Part shown: positions 17,738 to 27,064 of the stretch, piece by piece
How positions within the stretch are numbered: position 1 is the stretch's first letter
Layout: every line of letters begins with the position of its first letter
NCBI RefSeq assembly: GCF_900188335.1
Contig: NZ_FZOY01000002.1
Span: forward strand, 62,001-126,000
DNA from: Tropicimonas sediminicola
GTDB taxonomy: Bacteria; Pseudomonadota; Alphaproteobacteria; Rhodobacterales; Rhodobacteraceae
DNA: 64,000 bases
Direction: 5' to 3'
Notes under the pieces: model-generated
Database searches by the model: none
The model's input: only the letters and a program-made list of their open reading frames with translations
What the model was told of the DNA's origin: nothing
Made by a program: the position numbers and the translations under genes

Positions 17738-18739
17738 ATGCGCCCCACCCAAGCCCCCTTTCCCGCCGGCCGTCTGCGCCGCCTGCGCAGCAGCGCCCCG
17801 CTGCGCGCCATGGTCCGCGAAAACGGGCTCGGCGTGGAAGACCTGATCTGGCCGGTGTTTCTCTGCGCCGGAGACGGCGTGACCGAGGAGGTGGCGTCGA
17901 TGCCCGGCGTGCTGCGCCGCTCGGTGGATCTGACGGTCGAGGCGGCGGCGGAGGCGGCGGAGCTGGGCATCCCCGCGATCTGCCTGTTTCCCTATACCGA
18001 CCCCGCCCTCAAGACGCAGGGCTGCGAGGAGGCCTGGAACCCCGGCAACCTGACCAACCGCGCGATCCGCGCGATCAAGGCCCAGGTGCCGGACATCGCG
18101 GTGATGACAGACATCGCGCTCGACCCCTACAACATCAACGGCCATGACGGCATCGTGGTGGACGGCGAGATCGTCAACGACGACACCGTCGAGGCGCTGG
18201 TCAAGATGGCGCTGGCCCAGGCCGCCGCCGGCGCCGACATCCTCGGCCCCTCCGACATGATGGACGGCCGGATCGGCGCGATCCGCAAGGCGCTGGAGGG
18301 CGCCGGGCACCGCAATGTCGCGATCATGTCCTATGCCGCCAAGTACGCCTCCGCCTTCTACGGGCCGTTCCGGGACGCGGTCGGCGCGACCGGCGCGCTC
18401 AAGGGCGACAAGAAGACCTACCAGATGGACCCGGCCAACAGCGACGAGGCGATCCGGCTGATCGAGCGCGACCTGTCGGAAGGCGCCGACATGGTAATGG
18501 TGAAACCCGGGATGCCCTATCTCGACATCTGCCGGCGGGTGAAGGACACCTTTGGCGCGCCGACCTTCGCCTACCAGGTCTCCGGCGAATACGCGATGCT
18601 GGAGGCCGCGGCCGCCAATGGCTGGCTCGACGGCGAGAAGGTGATGCTGGAAAGCCTGCTGGCCTTCAAGCGGGCCGGCTGCGACGGAATCCTCACCTAT
18701 TACGCCCCGCGCGTGGCGCGTCTACTGAAGGACGGCTGA
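17738..18739 (+). CDS. hemB: Porphobilinogen synthase (delta-aminolevulinate dehydratase)
   Basis: A 333-residue enzyme condensing two 5-aminolevulinate molecules to porphobilinogen in heme and tetrapyrrole synthesis. The two active-site lysines are Lys202 (SYAAKYASAFYGPFR) and Lys256 (MVMVKPGMPYLD). The metal-site segment reads DIALDPYNINGHDG (residues 125-138): the three cysteines of zinc enzymes are absent. The R. capsulatus enzyme is described as metal-independent, and this sequence fits that type. It is transcribed alone, divergent from the membrane protein gene. Confidence 0.95.
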   Translation: MRPTQAPFPAGRLRRLRSSAPLRAMVRENGLGVEDLIWPVFLCAGDGVTEEVASMPGVLRRSVDLTVEAAAEAAELGIPAICLFPYTDPALKTQGCEEAWNPGNLTNRAIRAIKAQVPDIAVMTDIALDPYNINGHDGIVVDGEIVNDDTVEALVKMALAQAAAGADILGPSDMMDGRIGAIRKALEGAGHRNVAIMSYAAKYASAFYGPFRDAVGATGALKGDKKTYQMDPANSDEAIRLIERDLSEGADMVMVKPGMPYLDICRRVKDTFGAPTFAYQVSGEYAMLEAAAANGWLDGEKVMLESLLAFKRAGCDGILTYYAPRVARLLKDG

Positions 18740-18896
18740 CCCCCGGGACCGAGCAAAAGCAAGCGCGCGATCGGGCTGGGCGCACACATTGCCGTGACGG
18801 CAGCGTGACATGTCTACCGCACTGCATTATAAGACTGGCCAACCGGCGTGAAACGTCGGAGCAACAGGCATTCAGGCGACATCCAGGGGCAGTACC

Positions 18897-19466
18897 ATGG
18901 ACTCCAAATTCACACTCTCGCGCCGCGGTTTTCTCGCATCGGCAGTTGCCGGCACCGCGGTTCTCTCGGGTTGCGCAAATGGCGTCGGCTCGAATGGCGG
19001 CCCGCGCATCGACCAGCGGGTCGACGCGACGCGCAACTTCCTGTTCTCGACCTATCCGGGCACGGCGGAACTGGAGCAGAAGGCCTCGGGCGTGCTGTTC
19101 ATGCCGCTGATCACCAAGGCCGGCTTCGGCGTGGGCGGCAGCTATGGCACTGGCGCTCTGCGGATCAACAATACGACGGTCGACTATTACGAGGCCATCC
19201 AGGCCAACGTCGGTTTCCAGGCCGGCGCGCAGCAATATGCCCACGCGCTGTTCTTCATGACGCCGGAGGCGCTGCAAGCGTTCCGCACCTCGCACGGCTG
19301 GTCGGCCGGCGCCGATGCCGAATATGCCTGGATCGACCAGGGCGGCAACCTGTCGGCCGAGACCCTGACCACTGCGGAACCGGTGATCGCGCTGGTCTTT
19401 GCCCAGGCCGGGCTGATCGCGGGCGCAACGCTCGAAGGCACCAAGTACCGCCGCATCATCCCCTGA
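18897..19466 (+). CDS. SYLF (Ysc84-like) domain lipoprotein
   Basis: A 189-residue protein whose N-terminus combines a Tat-like motif (SRRGFLA, residues 8-14) with a lipobox (LSGC, Cys26), so it should be an exported lipoprotein. The rest is a SYLF/YSC84 lipid-binding domain, with KASGVLFMPLITKAGFGVGG near its start and QAGLIAGATLEGTKY near the end, where the family shows FSFSxxKG-like sequence. The role in bacteria is not settled. Its stop lies 15 bases from the convergent Na/Pi transporter stop. Confidence 0.85.
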   Translation: MDSKFTLSRRGFLASAVAGTAVLSGCANGVGSNGGPRIDQRVDATRNFLFSTYPGTAELEQKASGVLFMPLITKAGFGVGGSYGTGALRINNTTVDYYEAIQANVGFQAGAQQYAHALFFMTPEALQAFRTSHGWSAGADAEYAWIDQGGNLSAETLTTAEPVIALVFAQAGLIAGATLEGTKYRRIIP

Positions 19467-19481
19467 TCTTCGGATCGATCT

Positions 19482-21098
19482 CTAGTCCTGCGCCACGTCG
19501 ATCCGTGCCTCCTCGGGCAGCGGCACGGCGGGCGCAGACATGTGTACCGCGTTCTGGTGCACCCTGATCCGCCACAGGTGATAGCTGACACGATGGAGCC
19601 AGCGGAGCGCGGTGATCTGCGCATGCGCCACCTCGTCGGGGATCTTGCCGTGAACGGCCTCCGTCACGAGGCGGTCGCGCGGTGACTTTCGCTGCTCGCG
19701 CATGATCGCGCGGAGACGGTCGAGCATCCGCTCCGTGGCCTCAGGATCGTCGGGCCGGGCATGGCGGGCGGCGCCCCCGGCCAGCAGCCGCCGCAGCCGA
19801 CGCAGGCGTCCTGAATGCGACAGCACCTCGATCCTGTCGTCCTGGTCGCAGCGATAGAGCAGCCGGAACAGGTGATCGAGCGCGTGGAAGCTGCCGGCCA
19901 CCTGGGCAGCGATCGCAGGAGCGCCGGCGGGCACCACGATCTTCCCCAGGTAGTCCTGTGTCTCGGCCAGCGCCGCCTCCAATGTTGCGCGGGAATGGTG
20001 CAGCGCGTCGGGCGGCGGCCCACCGTGCAGCTTCAGGACGAGGTGATCGGCCAGCGCCGTTGACAGCCCGTCGACCGCCGCCACCGTCACCTCCGTGGCA
20101 ATCCGCGGCGCCGACAGCAGGGCCGGGTCGAGCCCGCGGGTCAGCGGCCCGGCGCGCTCCGGCACCATCCATTCGATCATCCGCGCGAAGGGACGTGCAA
20201 GCGGCAGTACAAGAAGCACCCCGAGAGCGTTGAACATGCTGTGAAATCCCACCAGCGCGATCTGCCCGTTCCCCTCCGCGATCAGCGGCGCGACGAGGGT
20301 CGAAAAGGGACCAAGCAGGAAGAAAGCCAGCACGCCGGTCAGGATGTTGTAGATCACATGCGCAAGCCCGGTGCGCCGCGCCATCGTCCCGCCGCCGACC
20401 GTCGCCAGAAGTGCCGTGACGGTGGTGCCGACATCCATCCCGATCACCATGGCCGCCGCCTGCGGAAAGCTGATCGCCCCGGCTCCGAGGGCCGCGAGCG
20501 CGGTGGCGACCCCGGCCGAGGAAGATTGCGTGACGAGGGTGATCAGCAGGCCGATCCCCACCAGCTCCAACCGTCCCAGAAGCGTGTCGGACGGAAAATC
20601 TGTGGGGGTGACGACCCCCTCGAAAGCGGCGAGCGCCAGTTTCATCTGGTCGATGCCGATGAACAGCAGGCTGAACCCCGCGAGCGCCAGCCCCGCCCGC
20701 GAAAGCTGTGGCCTGCCGGACAGGTGCAGCAGCGCCCCGAGAAAGACCGCCGGCAGCATCGCCGTGCCGAGGTCGAGCTTGAAGCCGAGCGTGGCGACGA
20801 TCCAGCCGGTCATCGTCGTCCCGATATTGGCGCCAAAGATGATCCCGAGCGCCTGTGGAAACGTCAGCATCCCCGAGGCGACAAAGCCAACGGCGGCGAC
20901 GGTGGTGGCGGATGACGACTGGATGGCGGCGGTGGTCAGGGCGCCCGTCACCGCCCCGCTGAGTGGGGTGTTGGTGAAACGGCCCAGAACGTCTCGCATC
21001 TTTCGCCCGGCAAGGCCCTTCAGGCCGGCGGTCAGCATCGCCATGCCAACCAGAAACACGCCGACCCCGCCAAGCGCGGAGAGGACACCCCAGATCAT
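19482..21098 (-). CDS. Na/Pi cotransporter family protein with PhoU-like C-terminus
   Basis: A 538-residue protein. The N-terminal half has repeated hydrophobic helices with the duplicated QSSS signatures of the SLC34-type Na/Pi family (TTAAIQSSSATTVAAVGF and TLVTQSSSAGVATAL). From about residue 330 on the chain is hydrophilic, helical and PhoU-like (TLEAALAETQDYLG, FHALDHLFRLLYRCDQDD). It probably imports phosphate or related anions with sodium. Single gene, with the DUF3179 gene 88 bases upstream on the same strand. Confidence 0.9.
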   Translation of the reverse strand: MIWGVLSALGGVGVFLVGMAMLTAGLKGLAGRKMRDVLGRFTNTPLSGAVTGALTTAAIQSSSATTVAAVGFVASGMLTFPQALGIIFGANIGTTMTGWIVATLGFKLDLGTAMLPAVFLGALLHLSGRPQLSRAGLALAGFSLLFIGIDQMKLALAAFEGVVTPTDFPSDTLLGRLELVGIGLLITLVTQSSSAGVATALAALGAGAISFPQAAAMVIGMDVGTTVTALLATVGGGTMARRTGLAHVIYNILTGVLAFFLLGPFSTLVAPLIAEGNGQIALVGFHSMFNALGVLLVLPLARPFARMIEWMVPERAGPLTRGLDPALLSAPRIATEVTVAAVDGLSTALADHLVLKLHGGPPPDALHHSRATLEAALAETQDYLGKIVVPAGAPAIAAQVAGSFHALDHLFRLLYRCDQDDRIEVLSHSGRLRRLRRLLAGGAARHARPDDPEATERMLDRLRAIMREQRKSPRDRLVTEAVHGKIPDEVAHAQITALRWLHRVSYHLWRIRVHQNAVHMSAPAVPLPEEARIDVAQD

Positions 21099-21186
21099 GG
21101 TCGAAGTGTATCACCCTGTGGTTTCGGGAAGAAGTGCCGACCGCCGGGTCAAAAGAGCGCCCTGGTGGCGGGCCATCCGGGCGACC

Positions 21187-22155
21187 TCAGTCGAGCATCC
21201 AGCGCCCGTTCGGGTAAAAGGCGTGGAAGGCGAAGGCGAACATGACGTCGTGGGCGACATCCCTGCCCTGCCCGTCGCGCACCCGGATGGAGCCGACATC
21301 ACGGCCCCGGGCGATCTGGCCGCTGTCGAGCGCCGAGGCCTGCCCCGCCTGCCAGGAAATGGTGACCCCGGCTTCGGTGATCTCTCCGGAGGCAGCCAAC
21401 CTGTCGAGCGGCCAGGCGCGCGCACCCACGCGGACGACCCGGGCCATCGCGGGGATCCCGTGCGGCGGCATCTCGCCGTTGTAGAGGAACGGGGTGCGGG
21501 AGCTGTCGTAGTTGGCGTAGGGGTTCCGGCCATAGGACCGGTTGTAGTCGGGCTCGGCCATGACCAGCCCGTCGGGGTTGCGGCTGCGGAACTCGGCCCA
21601 GCTTTCCATCCAGCTCGGCACTTGCTTCAGCTCCGTTCCGGTGTAGCGCCCGACGATCCCCTCGCCGATCGCCTGCTGCCACCAGCTCTCGGTTTCGCGG
21701 TCGTACATCACCATGTCGGAAAAGCGCAGCTTGCCGGAGACGCCAAAGCTCAGCGTCCGTCCCCCGACCCTGCGGTCAAAGGTCAGCGCGGAGTTGCAAA
21801 GCGGGCAGAAGGTCACCGCCACCGGCACGCCGCCCACGGTGTCGTTGACGATCTCGTGCCAGGTCAGGTAGCGGATCGGATAGGCGCGCGGGGTGGCCTT
21901 GCCGATCTCCACGGTGATGACCGGTTCACGGTCACCGATCCGGGACTCGTCCGCCGCGCGGTGGAAGCCGGGATCCGAGATCGCCGGGATCCCGTCCTTG
22001 GGCGGCCCCCCGGAGATGATCTCGCCCCAGTCCCGGATCGAGGTCTTGGCGAAATCGGTGTCGGGCCATTCCCGTTCCCAGATCCCGGGATTGGCCAGTG
22101 CCACGCCCGACCACAATGTAAGGATCGCCGCTGGCCAAAGCATTCGCCTCCACAT
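21187..22155 (-). CDS. DUF3179 domain-containing exported protein
   Basis: A 322-residue protein starting MWRRMLWPAAILTLWSGVALA, a signal peptide with cleavage after ALA. The body is DUF3179: YLTWHEIVNDTVGGVPVAVT, the FCPLCNSAL motif with a CxxC pair, a GVSGKLRFSDMVMYDRETESWW block, and PSWMESWAEF. The CxxC may be structural or bind a cofactor; function is unknown. ATG 22155 is preferred to the upstream ATG 22179 because GGGGAGGAG lies just before it. Confidence 0.85.
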   Translation of the reverse strand: MWRRMLWPAAILTLWSGVALANPGIWEREWPDTDFAKTSIRDWGEIISGGPPKDGIPAISDPGFHRAADESRIGDREPVITVEIGKATPRAYPIRYLTWHEIVNDTVGGVPVAVTFCPLCNSALTFDRRVGGRTLSFGVSGKLRFSDMVMYDRETESWWQQAIGEGIVGRYTGTELKQVPSWMESWAEFRSRNPDGLVMAEPDYNRSYGRNPYANYDSSRTPFLYNGEMPPHGIPAMARVVRVGARAWPLDRLAASGEITEAGVTISWQAGQASALDSGQIARGRDVGSIRVRDGQGRDVAHDVMFAFAFHAFYPNGRWMLD

Positions 22156-22238
22156 CACCCTCTCCTCCCCGGTTGGCAACGTAATGGCCGAAGCCTGACA
22201 GGCACGGAGCCATCCGGCCAGCCCGGCTCACGCAGGGT

Positions 22239-23504
22239 TCAGCGGCCGTTGGAGGCGCGTGATCCGCCGTGATCGAGCGGGCGCGCGGCAAGGAGTACCA
22301 CGAGGACCGCCGAGACGAAGACCGGCACGAGGTGCCGCGAATAGGCGAACCCGACCAGGAAGGGCGCGCTGTAGCTCAGCGCCAGCAGCAGGAACAAGCC
22401 GCCGGCGCGCCGGCGCATCGGGCTGGTTTCACGGCGCAAGAGCCAGGTAAGGCTCAGGCCCAGGGCCGCGAAGAGGAGCGCGCGGTTCACCAGCATCGAG
22501 CCGGTGTGCAGCACCACCTTGGAGGTCCGGTTCCGGTTGAACTCGAAATCCCGGATACCGAAGAGCATGTTGGAAAGCTTCCGGCCGGTGTTTCGGAGGG
22601 CCTGGCCGGGGTGCTCTGTCACGAAGTCCAGGGCGAGCCCCGTGTAGTACCGGTGCGCCTCCCATTCCGATCCGAACTGCGGGGCTGCAGTCCGGGCCTC
22701 GGCGGCAAGCTCGTCCAGGTGGCGACCGGGATAGATCTCGGCGAAGCGCGGGTTGTTCCCCTTCCAGAGGTTCCAGCCATTGGTGGAGGAGCTTGTGGAG
22801 CCCACGGCAAAGGCGCCCGTCCTCGCCGCCGAATACCCCCCCCACGCCACCGCTGTCGCGAGAACCGCGAGCAGCGGCAAGGTCCGGAGGAGCGGCGAGC
22901 TCCATCGGGCCGAGAAGAGCAGCGCGACCGCGAAGGTGCCGCAGAACAGGAAGGCGGAGCTCTTGGTGAGATAGGTGACGGCCAGCAGTCCGGCCAGAAG
23001 CAACCTGTCCCACGGCGTGCGCTCCGCGATGGCCAGCGCGAGGATGGACGGGATCAGAAAGCCGAGCAGCGCCTCCTCGTAGCTGAGGGTCAGCATGGTG
23101 AAGGCGTTGAAGGGAATCGCGAAAAGGAGCAGAAGCCCGGCTGCCGCCGCTCCGGCCGGAACCATTGCGCGGCGGCAGAAGAGCGCGAAGCACGCCGCCA
23201 GCAGCCCACCGAGGATCAGGTTCTTGGCCACGAGCATCGCCGGGATGCTGCCCGTCCAGCTCCACAGGAGCGCGTAGAGATGCGGCAGGAAGGGTGGCCG
23301 GCCGGTGTAGTCTCGGTAGCCGTCGCTCTCGACGTAGTAATGCCCCTCCTGCAGGATCGCCGCGATCCGGGGTCCGAAGCCGGCCGGCATGTCGAAGATC
23401 GTGTCGTAGCCTATGCGATAGGCGAGAAGGAAGACGGAAACCGCCCCGGCAATGCCCAGGCAGAGCAGCGCCGCACCCGTCCAGAGGATAGCGGGCCGGC
23501 TCAT
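22239..23504 (-). CDS. GT-C type glycosyltransferase-like membrane protein
   Basis: A 421-residue polytopic membrane protein starting MSRPAILWTGAALLCLG, with about ten hydrophobic segments. The first periplasmic loop contains YYVESDGYRDYTGRPPFLPHLY, and a later loop has NGWNLWKGNNPRF; both resemble GT39/PMT-like glycosyltransferases that use polyprenyl-phosphate sugars, where acidic residues of the first loop are catalytic. Donor and acceptor are unknown. The frame extends upstream to 23600, but that would overlap the ChaC-like gene, so ATG 23504 is used. Confidence 0.72.
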   Translation of the reverse strand: MSRPAILWTGAALLCLGIAGAVSVFLLAYRIGYDTIFDMPAGFGPRIAAILQEGHYYVESDGYRDYTGRPPFLPHLYALLWSWTGSIPAMLVAKNLILGGLLAACFALFCRRAMVPAGAAAAGLLLLFAIPFNAFTMLTLSYEEALLGFLIPSILALAIAERTPWDRLLLAGLLAVTYLTKSSAFLFCGTFAVALLFSARWSSPLLRTLPLLAVLATAVAWGGYSAARTGAFAVGSTSSSTNGWNLWKGNNPRFAEIYPGRHLDELAAEARTAAPQFGSEWEAHRYYTGLALDFVTEHPGQALRNTGRKLSNMLFGIRDFEFNRNRTSKVVLHTGSMLVNRALLFAALGLSLTWLLRRETSPMRRRAGGLFLLLALSYSAPFLVGFAYSRHLVPVFVSAVLVVLLAARPLDHGGSRASNGR

Positions 23505-23526
23505 CGGCAGGGCGACGGCCTGCGGG

Positions 23527-24258
23527 TCATCGGGCGAGGTCTGCCGCCAGCGCGCGCGCATCCCGGAGCAGGTCGACGAGGTCCGGGTCCTCGATCCCAA
23601 GGGCTTCGAAATGCCTGACGATGTTCTCGAGGTATTCGAGACTGGTGCCGAGGATGCCCTTTCCCGTCGCGATATGGCGGACCTGCGCCTCGCGGGAGAG
23701 TGTCAGGTCGATGATATCGGCGCTCTCGTCGGCCACGAAGGCCAGCGCCCGGACCGGCCCCGCCACCGTCTCGGCCATCAGGAACTCCGGCGCATAGGCC
23801 GGCCCGATCCGCTCGCGGCGCCAGAGGATCTCTGTCTCGACGGGAATGTCCGCCTCCGCGATCCGGAACACCAGCCCGTCGCAGCCATCGCCCGGCGCAA
23901 GTCCCGCCATCAAGCCCGGCGCGTCCGGCGTGCCCCGCCCGCCAACCTCGACCAGGCAGAAGACGCGCTCGTGATCCGGCACATGGGCCCGGCGCACCTC
24001 CCGGAAGCGAAATGCCGGGTCCCACATCAGCGAGCCGTAGCCGAAGACCCAGAGATCCCCGCCCGTCCAGTTCTCGAAGAGCTGCCTGCGGCAGGCCTCC
24101 CGCTCCTCGTCTGGCATACGGAATTCGACCATCCCCGGCGTGGTCTCGATCAGCTCGTCCAGGTCGGAGGGCTGGAAAGTGCGGAAGAAGGAGGTTTCGG
24201 GGTCCTTGATCAGGCCCCGCAGACCCGGGTGGAGATGGAAGGGATCGTTTTCGGACAC
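23527..24258 (-). CDS. Gamma-glutamylcyclotransferase, ChaC-like
   Basis: A 243-residue protein from a GTG start (VSENDPFHLHPG) with a perfect AGGAGG 6 bases upstream. The substrate-binding signature FGYGSLMWDP is present, followed by RRAHVPDHERVFCL; YAPEFL and later conserved acidic residues complete the fold. ChaC enzymes cleave the gamma-glutamyl group of glutathione to 5-oxoproline. A longer reading from 24330 is possible but lacks a ribosome binding site. It lies 22 bases upstream of the GT-C gene on the same strand. Confidence 0.87.
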   Translation of the reverse strand: MSENDPFHLHPGLRGLIKDPETSFFRTFQPSDLDELIETTPGMVEFRMPDEEREACRRQLFENWTGGDLWVFGYGSLMWDPAFRFREVRRAHVPDHERVFCLVEVGGRGTPDAPGLMAGLAPGDGCDGLVFRIAEADIPVETEILWRRERIGPAYAPEFLMAETVAGPVRALAFVADESADIIDLTLSREAQVRHIATGKGILGTSLEYLENIVRHFEALGIEDPDLVDLLRDARALAADLAR

Positions 24259-24360
24259 CTGGTCCCTCCTGTTCCGCGCGGGCTGGACGCCGGGGCCTGG
24301 CCGTTCCGACGGGCCCCGGCAAGCTTGCATCCCCGGCGCGACGGCCGCGCCGGGCGTGTC

Positions 24361-24978
24361 TCAGCGTTCGACGCTCACCGAGACCATCCGGTCGGGATCG
24401 GCCACCGAGCCGTTGGCGGCGGCATTCCCCTTCTTGATGGCATCGACCACGTCCATGCCCTCGATCACGCGGCCGACCACCGTGTACTGGCCGTTCAGGT
24501 GCGGCGCCGGGGCGAACATGATGAAGAACTGGCTGTTGGCCGAATTCGGGTTCTGCGACCGGGCCATGCCGACAACGCCCCGCTCGAAGGAGACATCGCT
24601 GAACTCGGCCGGCAGGTCGGCCATCTCGGAACCGCCCATTCCGGCGCGCGAGGTGTCGCCACCCGCCTTGCCGAACTGCACGTCGCCGGTCTGGGCCATG
24701 AAACCGTCGATCACGCGGTGGAACACCACCCCGTCATAGGCGCCGGAGTCGGCCAGAGCGGCCAGCCGCTCGGCATGTTGGGGCGCCACGTCGGCCAGCA
24801 GGTCGATCACGATCCGCCCCTCGGTCGCGCCGCCGACCTCGATCACGAGGTTCGGCCCGGCCGTGTCCTCGGCCGCCGCGGCCGGGCTATGGCTGCCGTT
24901 GGTCAGCAGGAAGAAGCCGGCGATGAAGGCCAGCCCGGCGGCAAAGAGCCCGCCGGCGAAAAGCTTGCTGTCAGACAT
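24361..24978 (-). CDS. Exported or membrane-anchored peptidyl-prolyl isomerase (cyclophilin)
   Basis: A 205-residue protein. Residues 8-26 are hydrophobic (FAGGLFAAGLAFIAGFFLL) with a polar stretch after, so it is a signal anchor or signal peptide. The cyclophilin domain follows: DGVVFHRVIDGFMAQTGD, ARSQNPNSANSQFFIMF and NGQYTVVGRVIEGMDVVD, with the catalytic Arg in FHR. It catalyses proline isomerisation, probably in the periplasm. Its start overlaps the end of the cytoplasmic paralogue by 8 bases, so the pair is translated from one mRNA. Confidence 0.92.
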   Translation of the reverse strand: MSDSKLFAGGLFAAGLAFIAGFFLLTNGSHSPAAAAEDTAGPNLVIEVGGATEGRIVIDLLADVAPQHAERLAALADSGAYDGVVFHRVIDGFMAQTGDVQFGKAGGDTSRAGMGGSEMADLPAEFSDVSFERGVVGMARSQNPNSANSQFFIMFAPAPHLNGQYTVVGRVIEGMDVVDAIKKGNAAANGSVADPDRMVSVSVER

Positions 24979-25471
24979 CTGCCGCCACCTTGACCGAGAT
25001 CATGCGATCGGGATTCGCCGGCGGCTCGCCGCGGGTGATCGCGTCGACATGCTCCATGCCCTGGATCACGCGGCCATAAACGGTGTACTGCCCGTTCAGG
25101 AAGTCGTTGTCCTTGAAGTTGATGAAGAACTGGCTGTTGGCCGAGTTCGGGTTCTGCGAACGGGCGGCGCCCAGCGTGCCCCGGGCGTGCGGCAGCTTGG
25201 AGAACTCCGCCGGCAGGTCCGGATGCTCGGAGCCGCCGGTACCGGCGCGGCGCAGGTCGCCGCCGGCCTTGCCGTGGGCCACGTCGCCGGATTGCGCCAT
25301 GAACCCGTCGATCACCCGGTGGAACACCACGTCGTCATAGGCACCGGCGCGCGCCAGGACCTTCATGCGCTCGCAATGCTTGGGCGCCACGTCGGGCAGC
25401 AGTTCGATCACCACCTCGCCGTCCTTCAGCTCCATGATGATGGTGTTCTCGGGATCCTTGATTTCGGCCAT
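24971..25471 (-). CDS. ppiB: Cytoplasmic peptidyl-prolyl isomerase (cyclophilin)
   Basis: A 166-residue cyclophilin without signal peptide (MAEIKDPENTIIMELKDGEVVIELL), with the conserved FHRVIDGFMAQSGD, SQNPNSANSQFFINF and NGQYTVYGRVIQGMEHVD blocks. It is clearly a paralogue of the exported cyclophilin just downstream. The gene is divergent from pgk, with 143 bases between the start codons; that spacer holds both promoters and a LacI-type palindrome nearer pgk. Confidence 0.93.
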   Translation of the reverse strand: MAEIKDPENTIIMELKDGEVVIELLPDVAPKHCERMKVLARAGAYDDVVFHRVIDGFMAQSGDVAHGKAGGDLRRAGTGGSEHPDLPAEFSKLPHARGTLGAARSQNPNSANSQFFINFKDNDFLNGQYTVYGRVIQGMEHVDAITRGEPPANPDRMISVKVAADV

Positions 25472-25534
25472 CGGGCCCTCCTCGATCTTGCATGGCGGGT
25501 ATTCCCCCCGCGGGTCGGCGCGACCCTAAACCGC

Positions 25535-25546
25535 GTTAGCGGAAAC
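25535..25546. promoter_or_regulatory. LacI-type operator candidate upstream of pgk
   Basis: GTTAGCGGAAAC matches 10 of 12 positions of the perfect palindrome GTTAGCGCTAAC found upstream of the aldolase gene. Its end is 69 bases from the pgk start codon, against 67 at the aldolase. LacI/GalR-family operators commonly have a central CG like this. Confidence 0.5.
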
Positions 25547-25614
25547 CGAAACCCCATAGCTGCTCTCCGGGGCTTGCGATAGGAAGCGCGTGAGCCTTTC
25601 GAAAGGAGCCTCTG

Positions 25615-26790
25615 ATGAGCTGGAAGACCCTCGACGACATGGACCTTGACGGCAAGATCGTGCTGGTTCGTGTCGATATCAACGTACCCGTCAAGGATGA
25701 CGTGGTGACCGACGCGACCCGGATTGAACGCATCGTGCCGACGATCAAGGACATTCTCGCCAAGGGTGGCAAGCCCGTGATGCTGGCCCATTTCGGCCGG
25801 CCCAAGGGCCAGGTCGTCCCCGAAATGAGCCTGAAGATCACGGTGCCGACGCTGGAGGAGAAGCTGGGCCAGTCCGTGACCTTCATCGAGAAGCCCTCCC
25901 GCGAGGCACTCGAGGCCTTGCCCGCGAACGCGGTGGTGCTGGTGGAGAACACCCGCTTCACCCCGATGGAAACCGACAATGACCCCGAGATGGCAAAGTT
26001 CCTCGCCTCGCTCGGCGATGTCTACTGCAACGACGCCTTCTCCGCCGCACACCGCGCCCATGCCTCGACCGAAGGCGTGGCCAAGCTGCTGCCGAACTGC
26101 GCCGGACGCCTGATGGCGCAGGAACTCGGCGCGCTCGAAGCCGCCCTCGGCACGCCGGAGCGGCCGGTCGTGGCCGTGGTCGGCGGTGCCAAGGTTTCCA
26201 CCAAGCTGGACCTGCTGGGCAACCTGATCGAGAAGGTGGATCACCTCGTGATCGGTGGCGGCATGGCCAACACCTTCCTGGTGGCCAAGGGCGTCGAGAT
26301 CGGCACCTCCCTCGCCGAGCGCGACATGGCCGACACCGCCCGCGCGATCCTCGAGAAGGCCGAGGGCACCGGATGCACCATCCACCTGCCGGTGGACATC
26401 GTGGTCGCCGGTGAATTCGCCGCCGGTGCCGCCAACGAGGTTCTTCCGGTTGACCAGTGCCCGGCCGACAAGATGATCCTCGACGCCGGCCCCGCCACGG
26501 TGGAAGCGCTCAAGGGCGTCTTTGCCGAGTGCAAGACGCTGATCTGGAACGGCCCGCTCGGCGCCTTCGAGATCGAACCCTTCCACAAGGGCACCTTCGA
26601 CGCCGCCCTGGCCGCCGCGGCCCTGACCGCCGAAGGCAAACTCAAGACGGTCGCCGGCGGCGGCGACACGGTCTCGGCGCTCAACAAGTCCGGCGCGGCG
26701 GAGAACTTCACCTACATCTCCACCGCCGGCGGCGCCTTCCTCGAATGGATGGAAGGCAAGGAGCTTCCGGGCGTCGCCGCTCTCGGCTGA
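25615..26790 (+). CDS. pgk: Phosphoglycerate kinase
   Basis: A 391-residue enzyme interconverting 1,3-bisphosphoglycerate plus ADP and 3-phosphoglycerate plus ATP. The N-terminal substrate site [24 protein letters not shown] and [10 protein letters not shown] are present, and the C-terminal nucleotide domain has [20 protein letters not shown] and the closing GGGDTVSAL. Length is normal. GAAAGGAGC precedes the start. It is followed by an intrinsic terminator, so it is probably monocistronic; a LacI-type palindrome upstream suggests carbon-source control. Confidence 0.97.
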   Translation: MSWKTLDDMDLDGKIVLVRVDINVPVKDDVVTDATRIERIVPTIKDILAKGGKPVMLAHFGRPKGQVVPEMSLKITVPTLEEKLGQSVTFIEKPSREALEALPANAVVLVENTRFTPMETDNDPEMAKFLASLGDVYCNDAFSAAHRAHASTEGVAKLLPNCAGRLMAQELGALEAALGTPERPVVAVVGGAKVSTKLDLLGNLIEKVDHLVIGGGMANTFLVAKGVEIGTSLAERDMADTARAILEKAEGTGCTIHLPVDIVVAGEFAAGAANEVLPVDQCPADKMILDAGPATVEALKGVFAECKTLIWNGPLGAFEIEPFHKGTFDAALAAAALTAEGKLKTVAGGGDTVSALNKSGAAENFTYISTAGGAFLEWMEGKELPGVAALG

Positions 26791-26811
26791 GCTCCGCCCA
26801 GGTTGACCGCG

Positions 26812-26838
26812 AAGGCCGGGCCAAGCGCCCGGCCTTTT
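26812..26838 (+). terminator. Intrinsic terminator of pgk
   Basis: Perfect 9-bp stem AAGGCCGGG / CCCGGCCTT (26812-26820 and 26828-26836) with a 7-base loop, running into TTTTCTCG, 22 bases after the pgk stop codon. Confidence 0.85.
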
Positions 26839-26907
26839 CTCGTTGTTCATGTTCCCCAGGCATCTCGGAAGTGCCGCTGCGGAAGGCTTCGTCCCAAGTT
26901 TCGCGCA

Positions 26908-26934
26908 AGTATCTGATACTAATTACTTTAATAT
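26908..26934 (+). promoter_or_regulatory. AT-rich palindrome and -10-like sequence
   Basis: AGTATC-t-GATACT (26908-26920) is a perfect 13-base palindrome inside a 40-base AT-rich patch that contrasts with the GC-rich surroundings; TAATAT (26929-26934) would be a good -10 for the small exported protein gene at 27065. No convincing -35 is seen. Confidence 0.4.
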
Positions 26935-27064
26935 TTTCACGCGCCACTTGCACGGCGTGCCCTGGCATCCCAATTACCAGCAATCCGGGCGCGAGGCTCC
27001 GTCCGGCGACTGCAGGCGCGAGAACGTGCCGAGAGTGCCATCCTCCATGGATCGTAAACACCAC

